64,000 nt of DNA from NCBI RefSeq assembly GCF_003863365.1, contig NZ_RQXT01000006.1:62001-126000 (forward strand), read 5' to 3'. The position numbers and the translations under genes are program-made. Shown here one piece after another: positions 8,291 to 18,360 of this stretch (positions within the stretch are counted from its first letter, which is position 1; every line of letters starts with the position of its first letter). The notes beneath the pieces were generated by a model. It was not told the DNA's origin, ran no database searches, and saw nothing but the letters and a program-made list of their open reading frames with translations. Origin of the DNA: Mesorhizobium tamadayense (GTDB lineage: Bacteria; Pseudomonadota; Alphaproteobacteria; Rhizobiales; Rhizobiaceae).

Positions 8291-10240
8291 ATGCGAGAGA
8301 ACCAATCCGACGTCTTCGATCTGTTTTCGGAGATTTACGCCAACGCGGCCCAGGAAGAGATCAGCCTCCAGCAATATCTGCTCGCCTGCCGCGAGGACAA
8401 ATCCATGTATGCCTCGGCGCCTGAACGGATGGTCGAGGCAATAGGCGAGCCGAACCTGGTCGACACCAGCAAGGACGAGCGGCTCGGGCGCATTTTCTCG
8501 AACCGCACCATCAAGGTGTATCCCTCCTTCTCCGACTTCTACGGAATGGAGGATACGATAGAGCGCATCGCCGGATATTTCCGTTATGCCTCGCAGGGCC
8601 TCGAGGAGCGCAAGCAGATCCTCTACCTGCTCGGGCCGGTCGGCGGCGGCAAGTCCTCGCTTGCCGAACGGCTGAAGAAGCTGATGGAGCAACGCCCGAT
8701 CTACACGCTGAAGGTCGGCAACCAGATCAGTCCGATTTTCGAATCGCCGCTCGGCCTTTTCCATCCCGATCGCATGGGCGATCTGCTGGAAGACAAATAC
8801 GGGATAGCCCGCCGTCGTCTGAACGGGCTCATCTCGCCCTGGGCGGCCAAGCGCCTCGACGAACTGTCCGGCGACATTTCCAAGTTCAGCGTGGTCAAGC
8901 TGTCGCCGTCGCGTCTGCGCCAGATCGCCATCGCCAAGACCGAGCCCGGCGACGAGAACAATCAGGACGTCTCGGCCCTGGTCGGCAAGGTCGACATCAG
9001 GCAATTGGAGAATTTCAGCCAGTCCGATCCGGATGCCTATTCCTACAGCGGCGGCTTGAACCGGACCACGCAGGGCCTGCTCGAGTTCGTCGAGATGTTC
9101 AAGGCGCCGATCAAGGTCCTGCACCCGTTGCTGACGGCGACCCAGGAAGGCAGCTACAACGGCACCGAGAATTTCGGCGCCTTCCCCTATCAGGGCATCG
9201 TCGTTGCCCATTCCAACGAATCGGAATGGCAGCAGTTCAAGAACAACAAGAACAATGAGGCTTTCCTCGACCGCATCCTCGTGGTCAAGGTTCCGTATTG
9301 CCTTCGCATCACCGAGGAAAGGCAAATCTACGAGAAGCTGCTGCGCGAAAGCGATCTGGCGAGCAGCCCCTGCGCGCCCGAAGTGCTGGACATTCTCAGC
9401 CGTTTCACGGTCTCTACCCGCCTTGCCGAGCATGAGAACTCGCCGCTCTACACCAAGATGCGCGCCTATGACGGCGAGAACCTCAAGGAGGTCGACACAA
9501 AGGCGAAGTCGGTCCAGGAATATCGCGATGCCGCGGGCGTCGACGAAGGCATGACCGGGGTCAGCACGCGCTTCGCCTTCAAGATCCTGTCGCAGACCTT
9601 CAACTACGACACCAAGGAGGTGGCCGCCGATCCGGTGCATCTGATGTACATCCTCGAGGAGGCGATCAAACGCGAGCAATTCCCGAAGGAAACGGAAGCC
9701 GCCTATCTCGAGTTCATCAAGTCGGAACTTGCAACGCGCTACGCCGAGTTCATCGGTCATGAGATCCAGAAGGCCTATCTGGAATCGTATAGCGAGTACG
9801 GCCAGAACCTTTTCGACCGCTACATCGCCTACGCCGATGCCTGGATCGAGGATCAGGACTACAAGGACCCCGATACCGGGCAGATCCTCAATCGCGAGAT
9901 CCTGGACAAGGAACTGTCGCAGGTCGAGAAGCCGGCCGGCATCGCCAATCCCAAGGACTTCCGCAACGAAGTGGTCAAGTTCACCTTGCGTGCCCGGGCG
10001 CGCAATCATGGCCGCAACCCGTCGTGGACAAGCTATGAAAAGCTTCGCGAGGTGATCGAAAAGCGCATGTTCGGCCAGGTCGAGGATCTGCTACCGGTGA
10101 TCAGTTTCGGCTCCAAGCAGGACAGCGTCACGGAAAAGCGGCACCATGAATTCGTGCAGCGCATGGTGGAGCGCGGCTACACCGAGCGGCAGGTGCGCCG
10201 GCTGGTCGACTGGTACATGCGCGTGAATAAGGCGGGCTGA
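8291..10240 (+). CDS. prkA: PrkA (YeaG) family serine protein kinase
   Basis: 649 residues, the usual PrkA length. An N-terminal AAA domain carries Walker A GPVGGGKSS at about 117-125, and the C-terminal part holds the PrkA kinase-like domain. Homologues (E. coli YeaG, Bacillus PrkA) act in nitrogen starvation, stationary phase and sporulation; substrates are poorly known and some work reports protease rather than kinase activity. It starts an operon with yeaH (18 bp gap) and spoVR (28 bp gap). GAGGG lies about 9 nt before the ATG. Confidence 0.95.
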   Translation: MRENQSDVFDLFSEIYANAAQEEISLQQYLLACREDKSMYASAPERMVEAIGEPNLVDTSKDERLGRIFSNRTIKVYPSFSDFYGMEDTIERIAGYFRYASQGLEERKQILYLLGPVGGGKSSLAERLKKLMEQRPIYTLKVGNQISPIFESPLGLFHPDRMGDLLEDKYGIARRRLNGLISPWAAKRLDELSGDISKFSVVKLSPSRLRQIAIAKTEPGDENNQDVSALVGKVDIRQLENFSQSDPDAYSYSGGLNRTTQGLLEFVEMFKAPIKVLHPLLTATQEGSYNGTENFGAFPYQGIVVAHSNESEWQQFKNNKNNEAFLDRILVVKVPYCLRITEERQIYEKLLRESDLASSPCAPEVLDILSRFTVSTRLAEHENSPLYTKMRAYDGENLKEVDTKAKSVQEYRDAAGVDEGMTGVSTRFAFKILSQTFNYDTKEVAADPVHLMYILEEAIKREQFPKETEAAYLEFIKSELATRYAEFIGHEIQKAYLESYSEYGQNLFDRYIAYADAWIEDQDYKDPDTGQILNREILDKELSQVEKPAGIANPKDFRNEVVKFTLRARARNHGRNPSWTSYEKLREVIEKRMFGQVEDLLPVISFGSKQDSVTEKRHHEFVQRMVERGYTERQVRRLVDWYMRVNKAG

Positions 10241-10258
10241 GCAAACCGGGACGGTTCC

Positions 10259-11569
10259 ATGCCGATCTTCATCGACCGCCGCCTGAACCCGAAGGACAAA
10301 AGCCTGGGCAACCGCCAGCGCTTCCTGAGGCGCGCCCGCGAAGAGCTCAAGCGCAGCATCCGCGACCGGGTTCGCACAGGCCGCATCGCCGATCTCGACC
10401 GGGAACATGCCGTGCCGATGCCTCGAAAAGGCACCGGCGAACCGACCTTCAGCGACGCCAAGGACAGTGGAGAGCGCCAGCACATCCTGCCCGGTAACAG
10501 GTCGTTCAGCCCCGGTGACCTGATCCCCAAGCCCGGCGGTGGAGGCGGCAATCCATCGGCTCCGGGAACCACCGAATCCGAGGACGACTTTCGCTTTGTG
10601 CTGTCGCGCGAGGAAGTGCTCGATCTCTTCTTCGAGGACCTCGAGCTGCCCGATCTGGTCAAGCTCAATCTCAAGCAAATCCTGAGCTTCAAGCCAAGAC
10701 GGGCGGGCTTCACGGCAAGCGGGGCGCCGACCAACATCAATGTCGGACGCACGATGCGAAACAGCCACGGGCGCCGCATCGCGCTCAGGCGACCCAAGCA
10801 AGAGGCCGTGGACGCCGTCGCCAGGCAGCTCGCCGAGCTGGAATCGAACCCTTCAAACGCTGCAATGCGCGAGAGTATCGCGGCCCTGCGCGAGGAGCTT
10901 GACCGGCTTGAGCGCCGGCGCAAGCGAATTGCCTATGTCGATCCGGTCGACATCCGTTTCAATCGCTTCGACCCCCAACCGGTGCCGAATGCGAGCGCGG
11001 TCATGTTCTGTCTGATGGACGTCTCGGGATCGATGGGCGAGCGCGAGAAGGATCTGGCCAAGCGCTTCTTCGTGCTGCTGCATCTGTTCCTGACACGACG
11101 TTATGAACGCACCGAGATCGTCTTCATTCGCCACACCCACGAGGCCAAGGAGGTGGACGAGCACACGTTCTTCTACCATACCCAAAGCGGCGGCACCGTC
11201 GTCTCCACGGCGCTTGAGGAAATGCATCGCATCATCGAGCAGCGCTATCCGGCCGCCGAGTGGAATATCTACGCCGCCCAGGCTTCCGACGGCGACAACT
11301 TCGCCACCGACTCCGAGCGCTGCATAGCGCTGCTCGACCGCAAGCTGATGCGTCTTTGCCAGTATTTCGCCTATGTTGAGATCATCGACGAACGCGAAAG
11401 CCACATTTTCGGCTCAACCGAGAACGGGACGTCGCTCTGGCGCGCCTACAACGCTGTCGACGGGAAATGGCCGAATTTCCAGATGAGGCGCATCGCTGCT
11501 CCGGCCGATATCTATCCGGTCTTCCGCGAGCTTTTCGCCAGGCAGCCTGCTCTGCGCAAGAGTGCGTAA
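10259..11569 (+). CDS. yeaH: YeaH/YhbH family protein (UPF0229, VWA-like)
   Basis: 436 residues. N-terminal positions MPIFIDRRLNPKDKS are the family signature. A Gly-rich flexible stretch lies near 95-105. The C-terminal half contains a metal-binding MIDAS-like motif DVSGSMGEREKD near residue 258, as in von Willebrand A domains. It is nearly always encoded between prkA and spoVR. Biochemical role unknown; a scaffold or partner of the PrkA AAA protein is a reasonable inference from the AAA+/VWA pairing. Confidence 0.94.
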   Translation: MPIFIDRRLNPKDKSLGNRQRFLRRAREELKRSIRDRVRTGRIADLDREHAVPMPRKGTGEPTFSDAKDSGERQHILPGNRSFSPGDLIPKPGGGGGNPSAPGTTESEDDFRFVLSREEVLDLFFEDLELPDLVKLNLKQILSFKPRRAGFTASGAPTNINVGRTMRNSHGRRIALRRPKQEAVDAVARQLAELESNPSNAAMRESIAALREELDRLERRRKRIAYVDPVDIRFNRFDPQPVPNASAVMFCLMDVSGSMGEREKDLAKRFFVLLHLFLTRRYERTEIVFIRHTHEAKEVDEHTFFYHTQSGGTVVSTALEEMHRIIEQRYPAAEWNIYAAQASDGDNFATDSERCIALLDRKLMRLCQYFAYVEIIDERESHIFGSTENGTSLWRAYNAVDGKWPNFQMRRIAAPADIYPVFRELFARQPALRKSA

Positions 11570-11597
11570 AGACACGGGGTCGATGGGATAGAGGCCG

Positions 11598-13142
11598 ATG
11601 GTCAGTCAGGCGCGCAAATCCGAGCTGCTTTTTTCTGGGGCGGACTGGGATTTCAGGAAATTATCGCGGGTCTACGACGAGATCGAAGCGATCGGGGTCG
11701 AAGAGCTTCGCCTCGACATCTACCCGGTGCAGATGGAGGTCATTTCCTCCGAGCAGATGCTCGACGCCTATTCCTCGGTAGGCATGCCGCTGATGTATCG
11801 ACATTGGTCTTTCGGCAAGCATTTCCTTTACAACGAGCTTCTCTACCGCAAGGGCGCGCGCGGTTTGGCTTATGAGCTGGTCATCAACTCCAATCCCTGC
11901 ATCGTCTATCTCATGGAAGAGAACACCATGGCCCTGCAGGCCCTGGTGACCGCCCATGCCGCGCTTGGGCACAACCATTTCTTCAAGAACAATCATCTCT
12001 TCCGGCAATGGACGGACGCCGGAGGCATCCTGAGCTATCTGGATTTTGCCAAGGGCTACATCGCCCGATGCGAGGAGCGGCACGGCCTCGCGGCCGTGGA
12101 GGCAGTGCTCGATTCCGCCCACGCGCTGATGGAGCAAGGCGTCTTCCGCTACCATCGGCCGCCGAAGCTGTCGTCGGAGCAGCAGCGCGAAGGGCTTCGC
12201 GAGCGCCTCGAATACGAGGAGCGTTCCTACAACGATCTATGGCGCACGCTGCCGCCTTCGCAAGACACCGACAAGAGCGAAACGCGCGACGACGGTGCGG
12301 CGGCACGGAAGAAATCGCTCAAACTGCCTGAGGAGAATCTGCTCTACTTCCTTGAGAAGAACAGCCTTGTGCTTGAACCCTGGCAGCGCGAGATCATCAG
12401 GATCGTGCGTGTTATTGCGCAATATTTTTACCCGCAGCGGCAAACCCAGGTGATGAACGAGGGCTGCGCCACCTTCGTGCATTACACGCTCATGAACACG
12501 CTCTTCGATCGTGGCCGTATCAGCGAAGGCGCCATGCTTGAGATCTTGCGCAACCATTCGAACGTGGTTTTCCAGCCGGCCTATGACGATCCGCGTTATT
12601 CCGGCATCAATCCCTATGCGCTGGGTCTCGACATGATGCAGGACATCAAGCGCATCTCGACCGAACCGACCGCGGAGGACCGCGACTGGTTCCCGGACAT
12701 CGCCGGCCGCGGCGACTGGCGCGACACCCTGCTCGATGCCTGGGCCAACCACCGTGACGAATCCTTCATCCGCCAGTACCTGAGCCCCGCCCTGATCCGG
12801 AAATGGCGGCTCTTCGTTTTGGCCGACGGCGCCGACGAGCCGCACTACGAAGTCGCCTCGATCCACAATGAGCGCGGCTACAGCAAGATACGGTCCGCGC
12901 TGGCCCAAAGCTACGATGTCGGGGCGAGCCGGCCCGACATCCAGGTGGTTGACGTGGACCTTTTGGGCGACCGGCATCTGCGGCTGCAGCACAAAGTGAA
13001 GGACGGCATCCTGCTCGAGGGCGAAAGCCGCGACGCAACCTTGCGCCATATCCGAAGCCTATGGGGCTACGACGTCAGCCTGGCGGCCATGGATGCTGAA
13101 ACCGGCGCGATGCTCAGCGAGCGCTCGACGAAGGAACTGTGA
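11598..13142 (+). CDS. spoVR: SpoVR family protein
   Basis: 514 residues, typical length. Family motifs include the N-terminal WDFRKLSRVYDEIE, the YPVQMEVIS strand, and NEGCATFVHYTLMN near residue 290, which has the metal-site flavour described for SpoVR/YcgB. In Bacillus SpoVR affects the spore cortex; in non-spore formers the function is unknown. Third gene of the prkA operon. Convergent with the CorC-like gene, with 56 bp between and no clear T-tailed hairpin. Confidence 0.95.
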   Translation: MVSQARKSELLFSGADWDFRKLSRVYDEIEAIGVEELRLDIYPVQMEVISSEQMLDAYSSVGMPLMYRHWSFGKHFLYNELLYRKGARGLAYELVINSNPCIVYLMEENTMALQALVTAHAALGHNHFFKNNHLFRQWTDAGGILSYLDFAKGYIARCEERHGLAAVEAVLDSAHALMEQGVFRYHRPPKLSSEQQREGLRERLEYEERSYNDLWRTLPPSQDTDKSETRDDGAAARKKSLKLPEENLLYFLEKNSLVLEPWQREIIRIVRVIAQYFYPQRQTQVMNEGCATFVHYTLMNTLFDRGRISEGAMLEILRNHSNVVFQPAYDDPRYSGINPYALGLDMMQDIKRISTEPTAEDRDWFPDIAGRGDWRDTLLDAWANHRDESFIRQYLSPALIRKWRLFVLADGADEPHYEVASIHNERGYSKIRSALAQSYDVGASRPDIQVVDVDLLGDRHLRLQHKVKDGILLEGESRDATLRHIRSLWGYDVSLAAMDAETGAMLSERSTKEL

Positions 13143-13198
13143 GGCCGGAGGCCCAGCTCTGCCCAAGGTGCCGGCATCACCTGGATATCGACAAACTC

Positions 13199-14089
13199 TT
13201 AGCCCTCGCCGGCAGGTCTGATCCTTAGCTTTGCGATGCGGTTCTTGTCGCGCTTCATGACGACAAAACGCTTGCCGTGGAATGTGAAGGCCTGCTTCTC
13301 CTCGGGGATCGTCTGCGTCTCATGGATGACCAGGCCGGCGATCGTCGTGGCCTCCTCGTCCGGCAGGTCCCAGTCGAGCGCCCGGTTGAGATCGCGGATC
13401 GGCACGGTGCCGTCGACGACGACTGAGCCGTCCGCCTCCTGCTTGACGCCTTGCACGTCGATATCGTGCTCGTCGGCGATCTCGCCGACGATCTCCTCGA
13501 TGATGTCCTCCAGCGTCACCAGCCCTTCCATTTCGCCATATTCGTCGACGACGAGAGCGAAATGCGCCTTGCGGCGCAAGAAGGCGTTGAGCTGGTCCTG
13601 CAAGGTGGTGGTGTCGGGCACGAACCATGGCTTCGACGCGATCTTTGTCACGTCGATCCTGGAAAAGTCGTTGCCGACCTCGTTGAGGGCCCTCAGCAGA
13701 TCCTTGGCGTGCAGCACGCCGACGATGTTGTCGAGCGAGCCTTTCCAGAGCGGCATGCGCGTGTGCGGGCTCTGCAGGATCTCGCGTACGACCATTTCCG
13801 GCGGGTCGTCGGCGTTGACCGAGCGCATGTTGGTGCGATGGACCATCACGTCCGAAACTTCGAGCTCCTCAAGATCGAAAAGCGCGCCCAGCCGGTTGCG
13901 GCCATCGCGCGCCTGCCCGTTGCGGCGGCTGTCGTCGCCGTTCTCGTCCGATTCATCGTCCTCGGGCGCCACCGGCTCGATCGGCTGCAGGCTGTAGCCG
14001 AGCGCTGCGAACAGGCGCGTGCGGAACAGAAGCGCCAACAGAATGATGGCGGCCAGAACGGCTGCGGCGATCCAGCCGGCGTCGCTCAT
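13199..14089 (-). CDS. CorC/HlyC-like CBS-domain protein lacking the DUF21 (CNNM) membrane domain
   Basis: 296 residues. One N-terminal membrane helix (about 5-23) is followed by an acidic linker (about 43-65), a CBS pair (about 75-195, with [10 protein letters not shown] and [19 protein letters not shown]) and a C-terminal CorC_HlyC domain. Rhizobial relatives I recall are about 430 residues with a four-helix DUF21 domain ahead of the CBS pair; here that region is absent. The ATGA overlap with the aroB stop fixes the start and rules out an upstream extension. Length is like E. coli CorC (292), which also lacks DUF21. Likely in divalent cation or membrane homeostasis. Confidence 0.8.
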   Translation of the reverse strand: MSDAGWIAAAVLAAIILLALLFRTRLFAALGYSLQPIEPVAPEDDESDENGDDSRRNGQARDGRNRLGALFDLEELEVSDVMVHRTNMRSVNADDPPEMVVREILQSPHTRMPLWKGSLDNIVGVLHAKDLLRALNEVGNDFSRIDVTKIASKPWFVPDTTTLQDQLNAFLRRKAHFALVVDEYGEMEGLVTLEDIIEEIVGEIADEHDIDVQGVKQEADGSVVVDGTVPIRDLNRALDWDLPDEEATTIAGLVIHETQTIPEEKQAFTFHGKRFVVMKRDKNRIAKLRIRPAGEG

Positions 14090-15207
14090 CCCGGATGGCT
14101 CGCCTTGAGGAAGGACAGCACTTCCGAAGGCGGCACGTCCTTGGCGATGAAGGCCTGGCCAACGCCGCGCGTCAGGATGAAGGTGAGCGCGCCGCGCGAC
14201 ACCTTCTTGTCCTGGGTGATGAAGCCAAGCAGCGCCTCGGCATCCGGCAATTCGCCTGATATGTCGGCCATCCGCCAGGGCAGGCCGACGGCGCGAAGAT
14301 GCGCTTCCACGCGCTCGGCATCGTCCGGGCTCGCCAGATTGAGGCGCGCCGAGAAACGGTGCGCCAGCGCCATGCCGATGGCGACGCCCTCGCCATGGAC
14401 GAGGCGGGCGCCGTCATAATTCGTGGCGGCTTCGAGCGCGTGGCCGAAAGTGTGGCCGAGATTGAGCAGCGCGCGGTCGCCGGTCTCGAACTCGTCGCGC
14501 GCGACCACATCGGCCTTGGCGCGGCAGGCCTCGGCGATGGCTTCGGTCCGCTCCTGGCCGCCGGCGAACACCTTTTGCCAGTTCTCCTCCAGCCAGGCGA
14601 AGAAGGCCGGGCGGTCGATCAGCCCGTATTTGGCAAGCTCGGCATAGCCGGCCCGGAACTCGCGGATCGGCAGCGTGTCGAGCACGCCGGTGTCGGCAAG
14701 CACCAGCTTTGGCTGGTTGAAGACCCCGACCAGGTTCTTGCCGCGCGCGCTGTTGATGCCGGTCTTGCCGCCGACGGAAGAATCGACCTGCGCCAGCAGC
14801 GAGGTCGGCACCTGCACGAAATTCATCCCGCGCCGCAGGATGCCGGCGGCGAAACCGGCAAGGTCGCCGATGACGCCGCCGCCAAGCGCCACGACGACAT
14901 CGCGGCGTTCGAGCTTGGCGGCAAGCACGCCATCGACGACCTCTTCGAGGTGAGCAAAGCTCTTGGTCTTTTCGCCGGCCGGCAGCGTGATGACGGCTGT
15001 CTGGATACCGCCTTTTTCCAGGCCGGCCTTCAGCGTTTTGAGATGCGTTGCGGCGACATTCTCGTCGGTGACGATGGCCGCGCGCGTGCCGGGAAGGCGG
15101 CGCGCGATTTCCGTTCCGGCGCCGGAAAGCAGGCCCGGCCCGATCAAGATGTCATAGGCACGGTCGCCGAGCCCGACCTCGACCTTCACCGGTTCGGCAC
15201 GGCTCAC
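14086..15207 (-). CDS. aroB: 3-dehydroquinate synthase
   Basis: 373 residues from GTG at 15207. GTGA overlaps the aroK stop, which fixes the start; a frame extending further upstream runs inside aroK. AroB converts DAHP to 3-dehydroquinate using NAD and a divalent metal in the shikimate pathway. Visible signatures: [33 protein letters not shown] (NAD and substrate loops), the zinc-ligand region [12 protein letters not shown] and [11 protein letters not shown]. Cotranscribed with aroK and the CorC-like gene. Confidence 0.96.
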   Translation of the reverse strand: MSRAEPVKVEVGLGDRAYDILIGPGLLSGAGTEIARRLPGTRAAIVTDENVAATHLKTLKAGLEKGGIQTAVITLPAGEKTKSFAHLEEVVDGVLAAKLERRDVVVALGGGVIGDLAGFAAGILRRGMNFVQVPTSLLAQVDSSVGGKTGINSARGKNLVGVFNQPKLVLADTGVLDTLPIREFRAGYAELAKYGLIDRPAFFAWLEENWQKVFAGGQERTEAIAEACRAKADVVARDEFETGDRALLNLGHTFGHALEAATNYDGARLVHGEGVAIGMALAHRFSARLNLASPDDAERVEAHLRAVGLPWRMADISGELPDAEALLGFITQDKKVSRGALTFILTRGVGQAFIAKDVPPSEVLSFLKASHPG

Positions 15208-15815
15208 TGTTCCACCTCGTTGCTGGTCGCGATCGCGTCGATCCCGAGATAGGCGCAAAGCGCGCATACCACCTCGCCGGCGATGACTTCCTTGCGGTCG
15301 TCGCGGGTCGCAACCGTGATGTCGGCCGTGGCATAGACCGGATAGCGCTCATCCATCAGCTTCTCCAGAACGCCGCGCGGATCGGGATTCTTCAACAGCG
15401 GCCGGTTCTGCTTCTTCGAGACCCGCTCCATCAGGAGATCGAGATCAGCCTTCAGCCAGACCGAGACGCCATGGCCGGCGATCGCCTCCCGCGTCTGCGC
15501 GTTCATGAAGGCACCGCCACCGGTCGACAGCACCTGCGGGCCGTTCTCGAGCAGACGCAGGATCACCCGCTGCTCCAGCGCCCGGAATTCAAGCTCGCCA
15601 TAGCGCTCGAACAGCTCCGGCACGGTCATGCGCGATACGCTCTCGATCTCCTGGTCGCTGTCGATGAAGGGCAGCGAAAGCATGGCCGCCACCTTGCGGC
15701 CGATCGCCGTCTTGCCCGCGCCCATCAGGCCGACAAAGACGACCGAGCGGCTGCCGAGCCGCTCGAGCAGCGCGACACGGCCTTCGTCCGGCGGATTTGC
15801 TGGTAGCGCGCTCAT
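15204..15815 (-). CDS. aroK: Shikimate kinase
   Basis: 203 residues, slightly longer than the ~175 of E. coli AroK because of an N-terminal extension of about 25 residues common in rhizobia. P-loop [12 protein letters not shown] at about 30-41, shikimate-binding DSDQEIE, the RALE arginine and the STGGGAF motif are all present, with the lid segment KKQNRPLL. Phosphorylates shikimate with ATP. First gene of the aroK-aroB-corC unit. Confidence 0.96.
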   Translation of the reverse strand: MSALPANPPDEGRVALLERLGSRSVVFVGLMGAGKTAIGRKVAAMLSLPFIDSDQEIESVSRMTVPELFERYGELEFRALEQRVILRLLENGPQVLSTGGGAFMNAQTREAIAGHGVSVWLKADLDLLMERVSKKQNRPLLKNPDPRGVLEKLMDERYPVYATADITVATRDDRKEVIAGEVVCALCAYLGIDAIATSNEVEQ

Positions 15816-16009
15816 GCGGAACCCTCTTTGCGCCGTATCGACATCAAAAGCCTGTTTGCGTCAAGCACGGCGCCGCAAGCGGACCGGATCGTGCGGCTTT
15901 CCGCCGGGAACCTTCGTCGACAAATCCTTCGTCCTTGAATTGGCCGGATTAGCGTCCCATAAGGGCACAGGGTTTGGAATCGCAGAACAAGAAGACGGGC
16001 GAAGACTGA

Positions 16010-16162
16010 ATGCCGACATTGTTTCGCTTTGTCGTGACGCTGGCGGTTCTTGCAGGCGTCGCCTATGGCGCGATGTTCGCGCTGGCGATGTTCGTGGAGC
16101 CGAAGAAGGCGGAAATGAGCGTGCGCATTCCCGCGGAAAAGCTCAACCCGAAGAAGAACTGA
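16010..16162 (+). CDS. 50-residue single-pass membrane protein
   Basis: A short gene ending 10 bp before xerD. The peptide starts [17 protein letters not shown], has one hydrophobic helix (about 5-28, [20 protein letters not shown]) and a charged tail with two lysine-rich clusters (EPKKAE, EKLNPKK). GAAGA purines lie a few bases before the ATG. Similar short proteins upstream of xerD are, from memory, seen in other Hyphomicrobiales. It is likely cotranscribed with xerD; function unknown. Confidence 0.7.
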   Translation: MPTLFRFVVTLAVLAGVAYGAMFALAMFVEPKKAEMSVRIPAEKLNPKKN

Positions 16163-16172
16163 TCCCGGCCAG

Positions 16173-17087
16173 ATGAACAGCGCGGCCCGCATCGAAGCTT
16201 TTCTGGAGATGATGAGCGCCGAGCGGGGTGCGGCCGAGAACACGCTGTCCTCCTACCGCCGCGACCTGGAAGACGCCTCCGAAGCCATCGACGGCGGACT
16301 GGCGGGAGCGGCTGCCGCCGACATCCGCGCCTATCTCGACGACATCGCCGCGCGCGGCTTCGCACCGACCTCGCAGGCGCGCAAATTGTCGGCGATCCGC
16401 CAGTTCTTCAAATTCCTTTACGCCGAAGGTCTGCGCGGCGACGATCCGACAGGCACGCTGGACAGCCCGCGCAAGGGCCGGCTGCTGCCGAAGACCATGA
16501 CCGAGGCCGAGACCGGGCGTCTGCTCGACCGCGCGGCCGAGGAGGCGGGCGAAGCCGGGTCCGACGGCGACCGGCTGGCGCGGCTGCGCCTGCACGCGCT
16601 GGTCGAGGTGCTCTATGCCACGGGCCTGCGCGTCTCCGAGCTGGTCGGCCTGCCGGTGACGGTGGCGCAGCGCGACGACCGTTTCTTCATGGTGCGCGGC
16701 AAGGGCGACAAGGAACGCATGGTGCCGCTGTCGGCGAAGGCGCGCGCCGCGATGCGGGCATGGCTTTCGGAACGGGCAGTTCGGCCGGCCTTCGCCGACA
16801 GCCCCTACCTGTTTCCCGCCGCCTCGGACAGCGGCCATCTCTCCCGGCAGGTTTTCGCACGCGATCTCAAAGGTTTGGCGGCGCGGGCCGGCATCGCCTC
16901 AGCCAAGATCTCGCCGCATGTCCTGCGCCACGCTTTTGCCAGCCATCTGCTGCAAAACGGCGCCGATCTTAGGGCCGTGCAGCAACTGCTTGGCCACGCC
17001 GATATCTCCACCACGCAGATCTACACCCATGTGCTGGAGGAGCGGCTGGTGCGGCTGGTCAACGATCATCATCCGCTTGCCGACTAG
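16173..17087 (+). CDS. xerD: Tyrosine recombinase XerD
   Basis: 304 residues. Resolves chromosome dimers at dif with XerC and FtsK. N-terminal SAM-like DNA-binding domain (about 5-95), then the catalytic domain with Arg in GLRVSEL (about 150), Lys in [10 protein letters not shown], His-x-x-Arg in [10 protein letters not shown], His in [10 protein letters not shown] and the nucleophile Tyr in TQIYTH. It sits between aroK and accA as in other rhizobia, so it is the housekeeping recombinase and not a mobile-element integrase. Confidence 0.95.
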   Translation: MNSAARIEAFLEMMSAERGAAENTLSSYRRDLEDASEAIDGGLAGAAAADIRAYLDDIAARGFAPTSQARKLSAIRQFFKFLYAEGLRGDDPTGTLDSPRKGRLLPKTMTEAETGRLLDRAAEEAGEAGSDGDRLARLRLHALVEVLYATGLRVSELVGLPVTVAQRDDRFFMVRGKGDKERMVPLSAKARAAMRAWLSERAVRPAFADSPYLFPAASDSGHLSRQVFARDLKGLAARAGIASAKISPHVLRHAFASHLLQNGADLRAVQQLLGHADISTTQIYTHVLEERLVRLVNDHHPLAD

Positions 17088-17186
17088 GCCTCATATCGCT
17101 ATGTGAGGGCGACGTTCCACCGCCCGGAGCCAGCATTTCCACGGTTCCGCCAGCCATTGCCTTCCGACGGATCGGTCCGCCCAAGC

Positions 17187-18137
17187 ATGTACAACTACCT
17201 CGACTTCGAAAAGCCGGTGCAGGATCTGGAGCTCAAGATCCTTGAGCTGAAGAAGCTCGCGGAGAACGGCGAGGCGGTCGATGTCGCCGACGAGATCAGC
17301 AGGCTGGAGAAGCGTTCGCGCGATGCGCTGCGCGACCTCTACAAGGCACTCACCCCTTGGCAGAAGGTGCAGGTCGCCCGCCATCCCGACAGGCCGCACT
17401 GCGTCGACTACATCAAGGGCCTGTTCAGCGATTTCACGCCTTTGGCCGGCGACCGCAATTTCGGCGACGACCAGGCCATCGTCGGCGGCTTCGCCCGCTT
17501 CCACGGCGAGCCGGTGGCGGTGATCGGCCAGGAGAAGGGTTCGGACACGGCAAGCCGCATCAAGCACAATTTCGGCTCGGTACGGCCGGAAGGCTACCGC
17601 AAGGCGGTGCGGCTGATGGAACTCGCCGACCGCTTCAAGATCCCGCTTTTGACGCTGGTGGACACCGCCGGCGCCTATCCCGGCGTCGGCGCCGAGGAGC
17701 GCGGCCAGGCCGAGGCCATCGCGCGCTCGACCTCGGCCTGCCTGGGGCTCAAGGTGCCGTCGATCTCCGTCGTCATCGGCGAAGGCGGCTCCGGCGGCGC
17801 CATCGCGATCGCCACCGCCAATCGCGTCTACATGCTGGAGCACGCCATCTATTCGGTGATCTCGCCCGAGGGCGCGGCCTCTATTCTTTGGCGCGACACC
17901 ACCCGTTCCAAGGACGCGGCGACCAACATGAAGATCACCGCCCAGGATCTTCTCGAAATGAAGATCATCGACGCCATCGTTCCCGAGCCGATGGGCGGCG
18001 CCCAGCGAGCGCCGGAGACGGTGATTGCCGCCACCGGCGACCTGATCGCCAGGACGATGAAGGACTTTGCCGGCGCCAACACCGACTTCCGCGAGCAGCG
18101 CCGCGAGAAATATCTGGCGATGGGCCGCAGCCTTTAA
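17187..18137 (+). CDS. accA: Acetyl-CoA carboxylase carboxyltransferase subunit alpha
   Basis: 316 residues from the ATG at 17187 ([11 protein letters not shown]), the conserved start of the family; the open frame before it is not conserved-looking. With AccD it transfers the carboxyl group from biotin to acetyl-CoA, the first step of fatty-acid synthesis. Motifs: [35 protein letters not shown], the oxyanion loop [11 protein letters not shown] and [12 protein letters not shown]. Length and motifs are canonical. Confidence 0.96.
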   Translation: MYNYLDFEKPVQDLELKILELKKLAENGEAVDVADEISRLEKRSRDALRDLYKALTPWQKVQVARHPDRPHCVDYIKGLFSDFTPLAGDRNFGDDQAIVGGFARFHGEPVAVIGQEKGSDTASRIKHNFGSVRPEGYRKAVRLMELADRFKIPLLTLVDTAGAYPGVGAEERGQAEAIARSTSACLGLKVPSISVVIGEGGSGGAIAIATANRVYMLEHAIYSVISPEGAASILWRDTTRSKDAATNMKITAQDLLEMKIIDAIVPEPMGGAQRAPETVIAATGDLIARTMKDFAGANTDFREQRREKYLAMGRSL

Positions 18138-18360
18138 TCGGGCTTTAATCGGGCCGTTCGTGGTGAACTGTGGCGGCAAACAACAATTTCGCCACAAAAA
18201 TGCCGCCGCATTCGGCTCAATGAAATTCGCCGTGAGGGGTTGGCCGATGCTTGCGGTAAGAAATTTTCAAGGTTAACGGGCTTACGGTCCATTGGTGTTC
18301 AGCCTGAGGGCCCGGCCATGCCGAAGCCGTTGGCCCGAGAGAAAAGACATAGCCGTATCG

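Noticed and set aside
8264..10009. A 581-codon open frame antisense to prkA
   Set aside because: It is the mirror of a strongly conserved kinase gene; its translation is low-complexity Leu/Arg/Asp/Gly without family motifs, as expected from GC-rich codon bias.
16173..17087. XerD-like gene as a phage or island integrase
   Set aside because: Sequence and the aroK-xerD-accA neighbourhood fit the housekeeping XerD.
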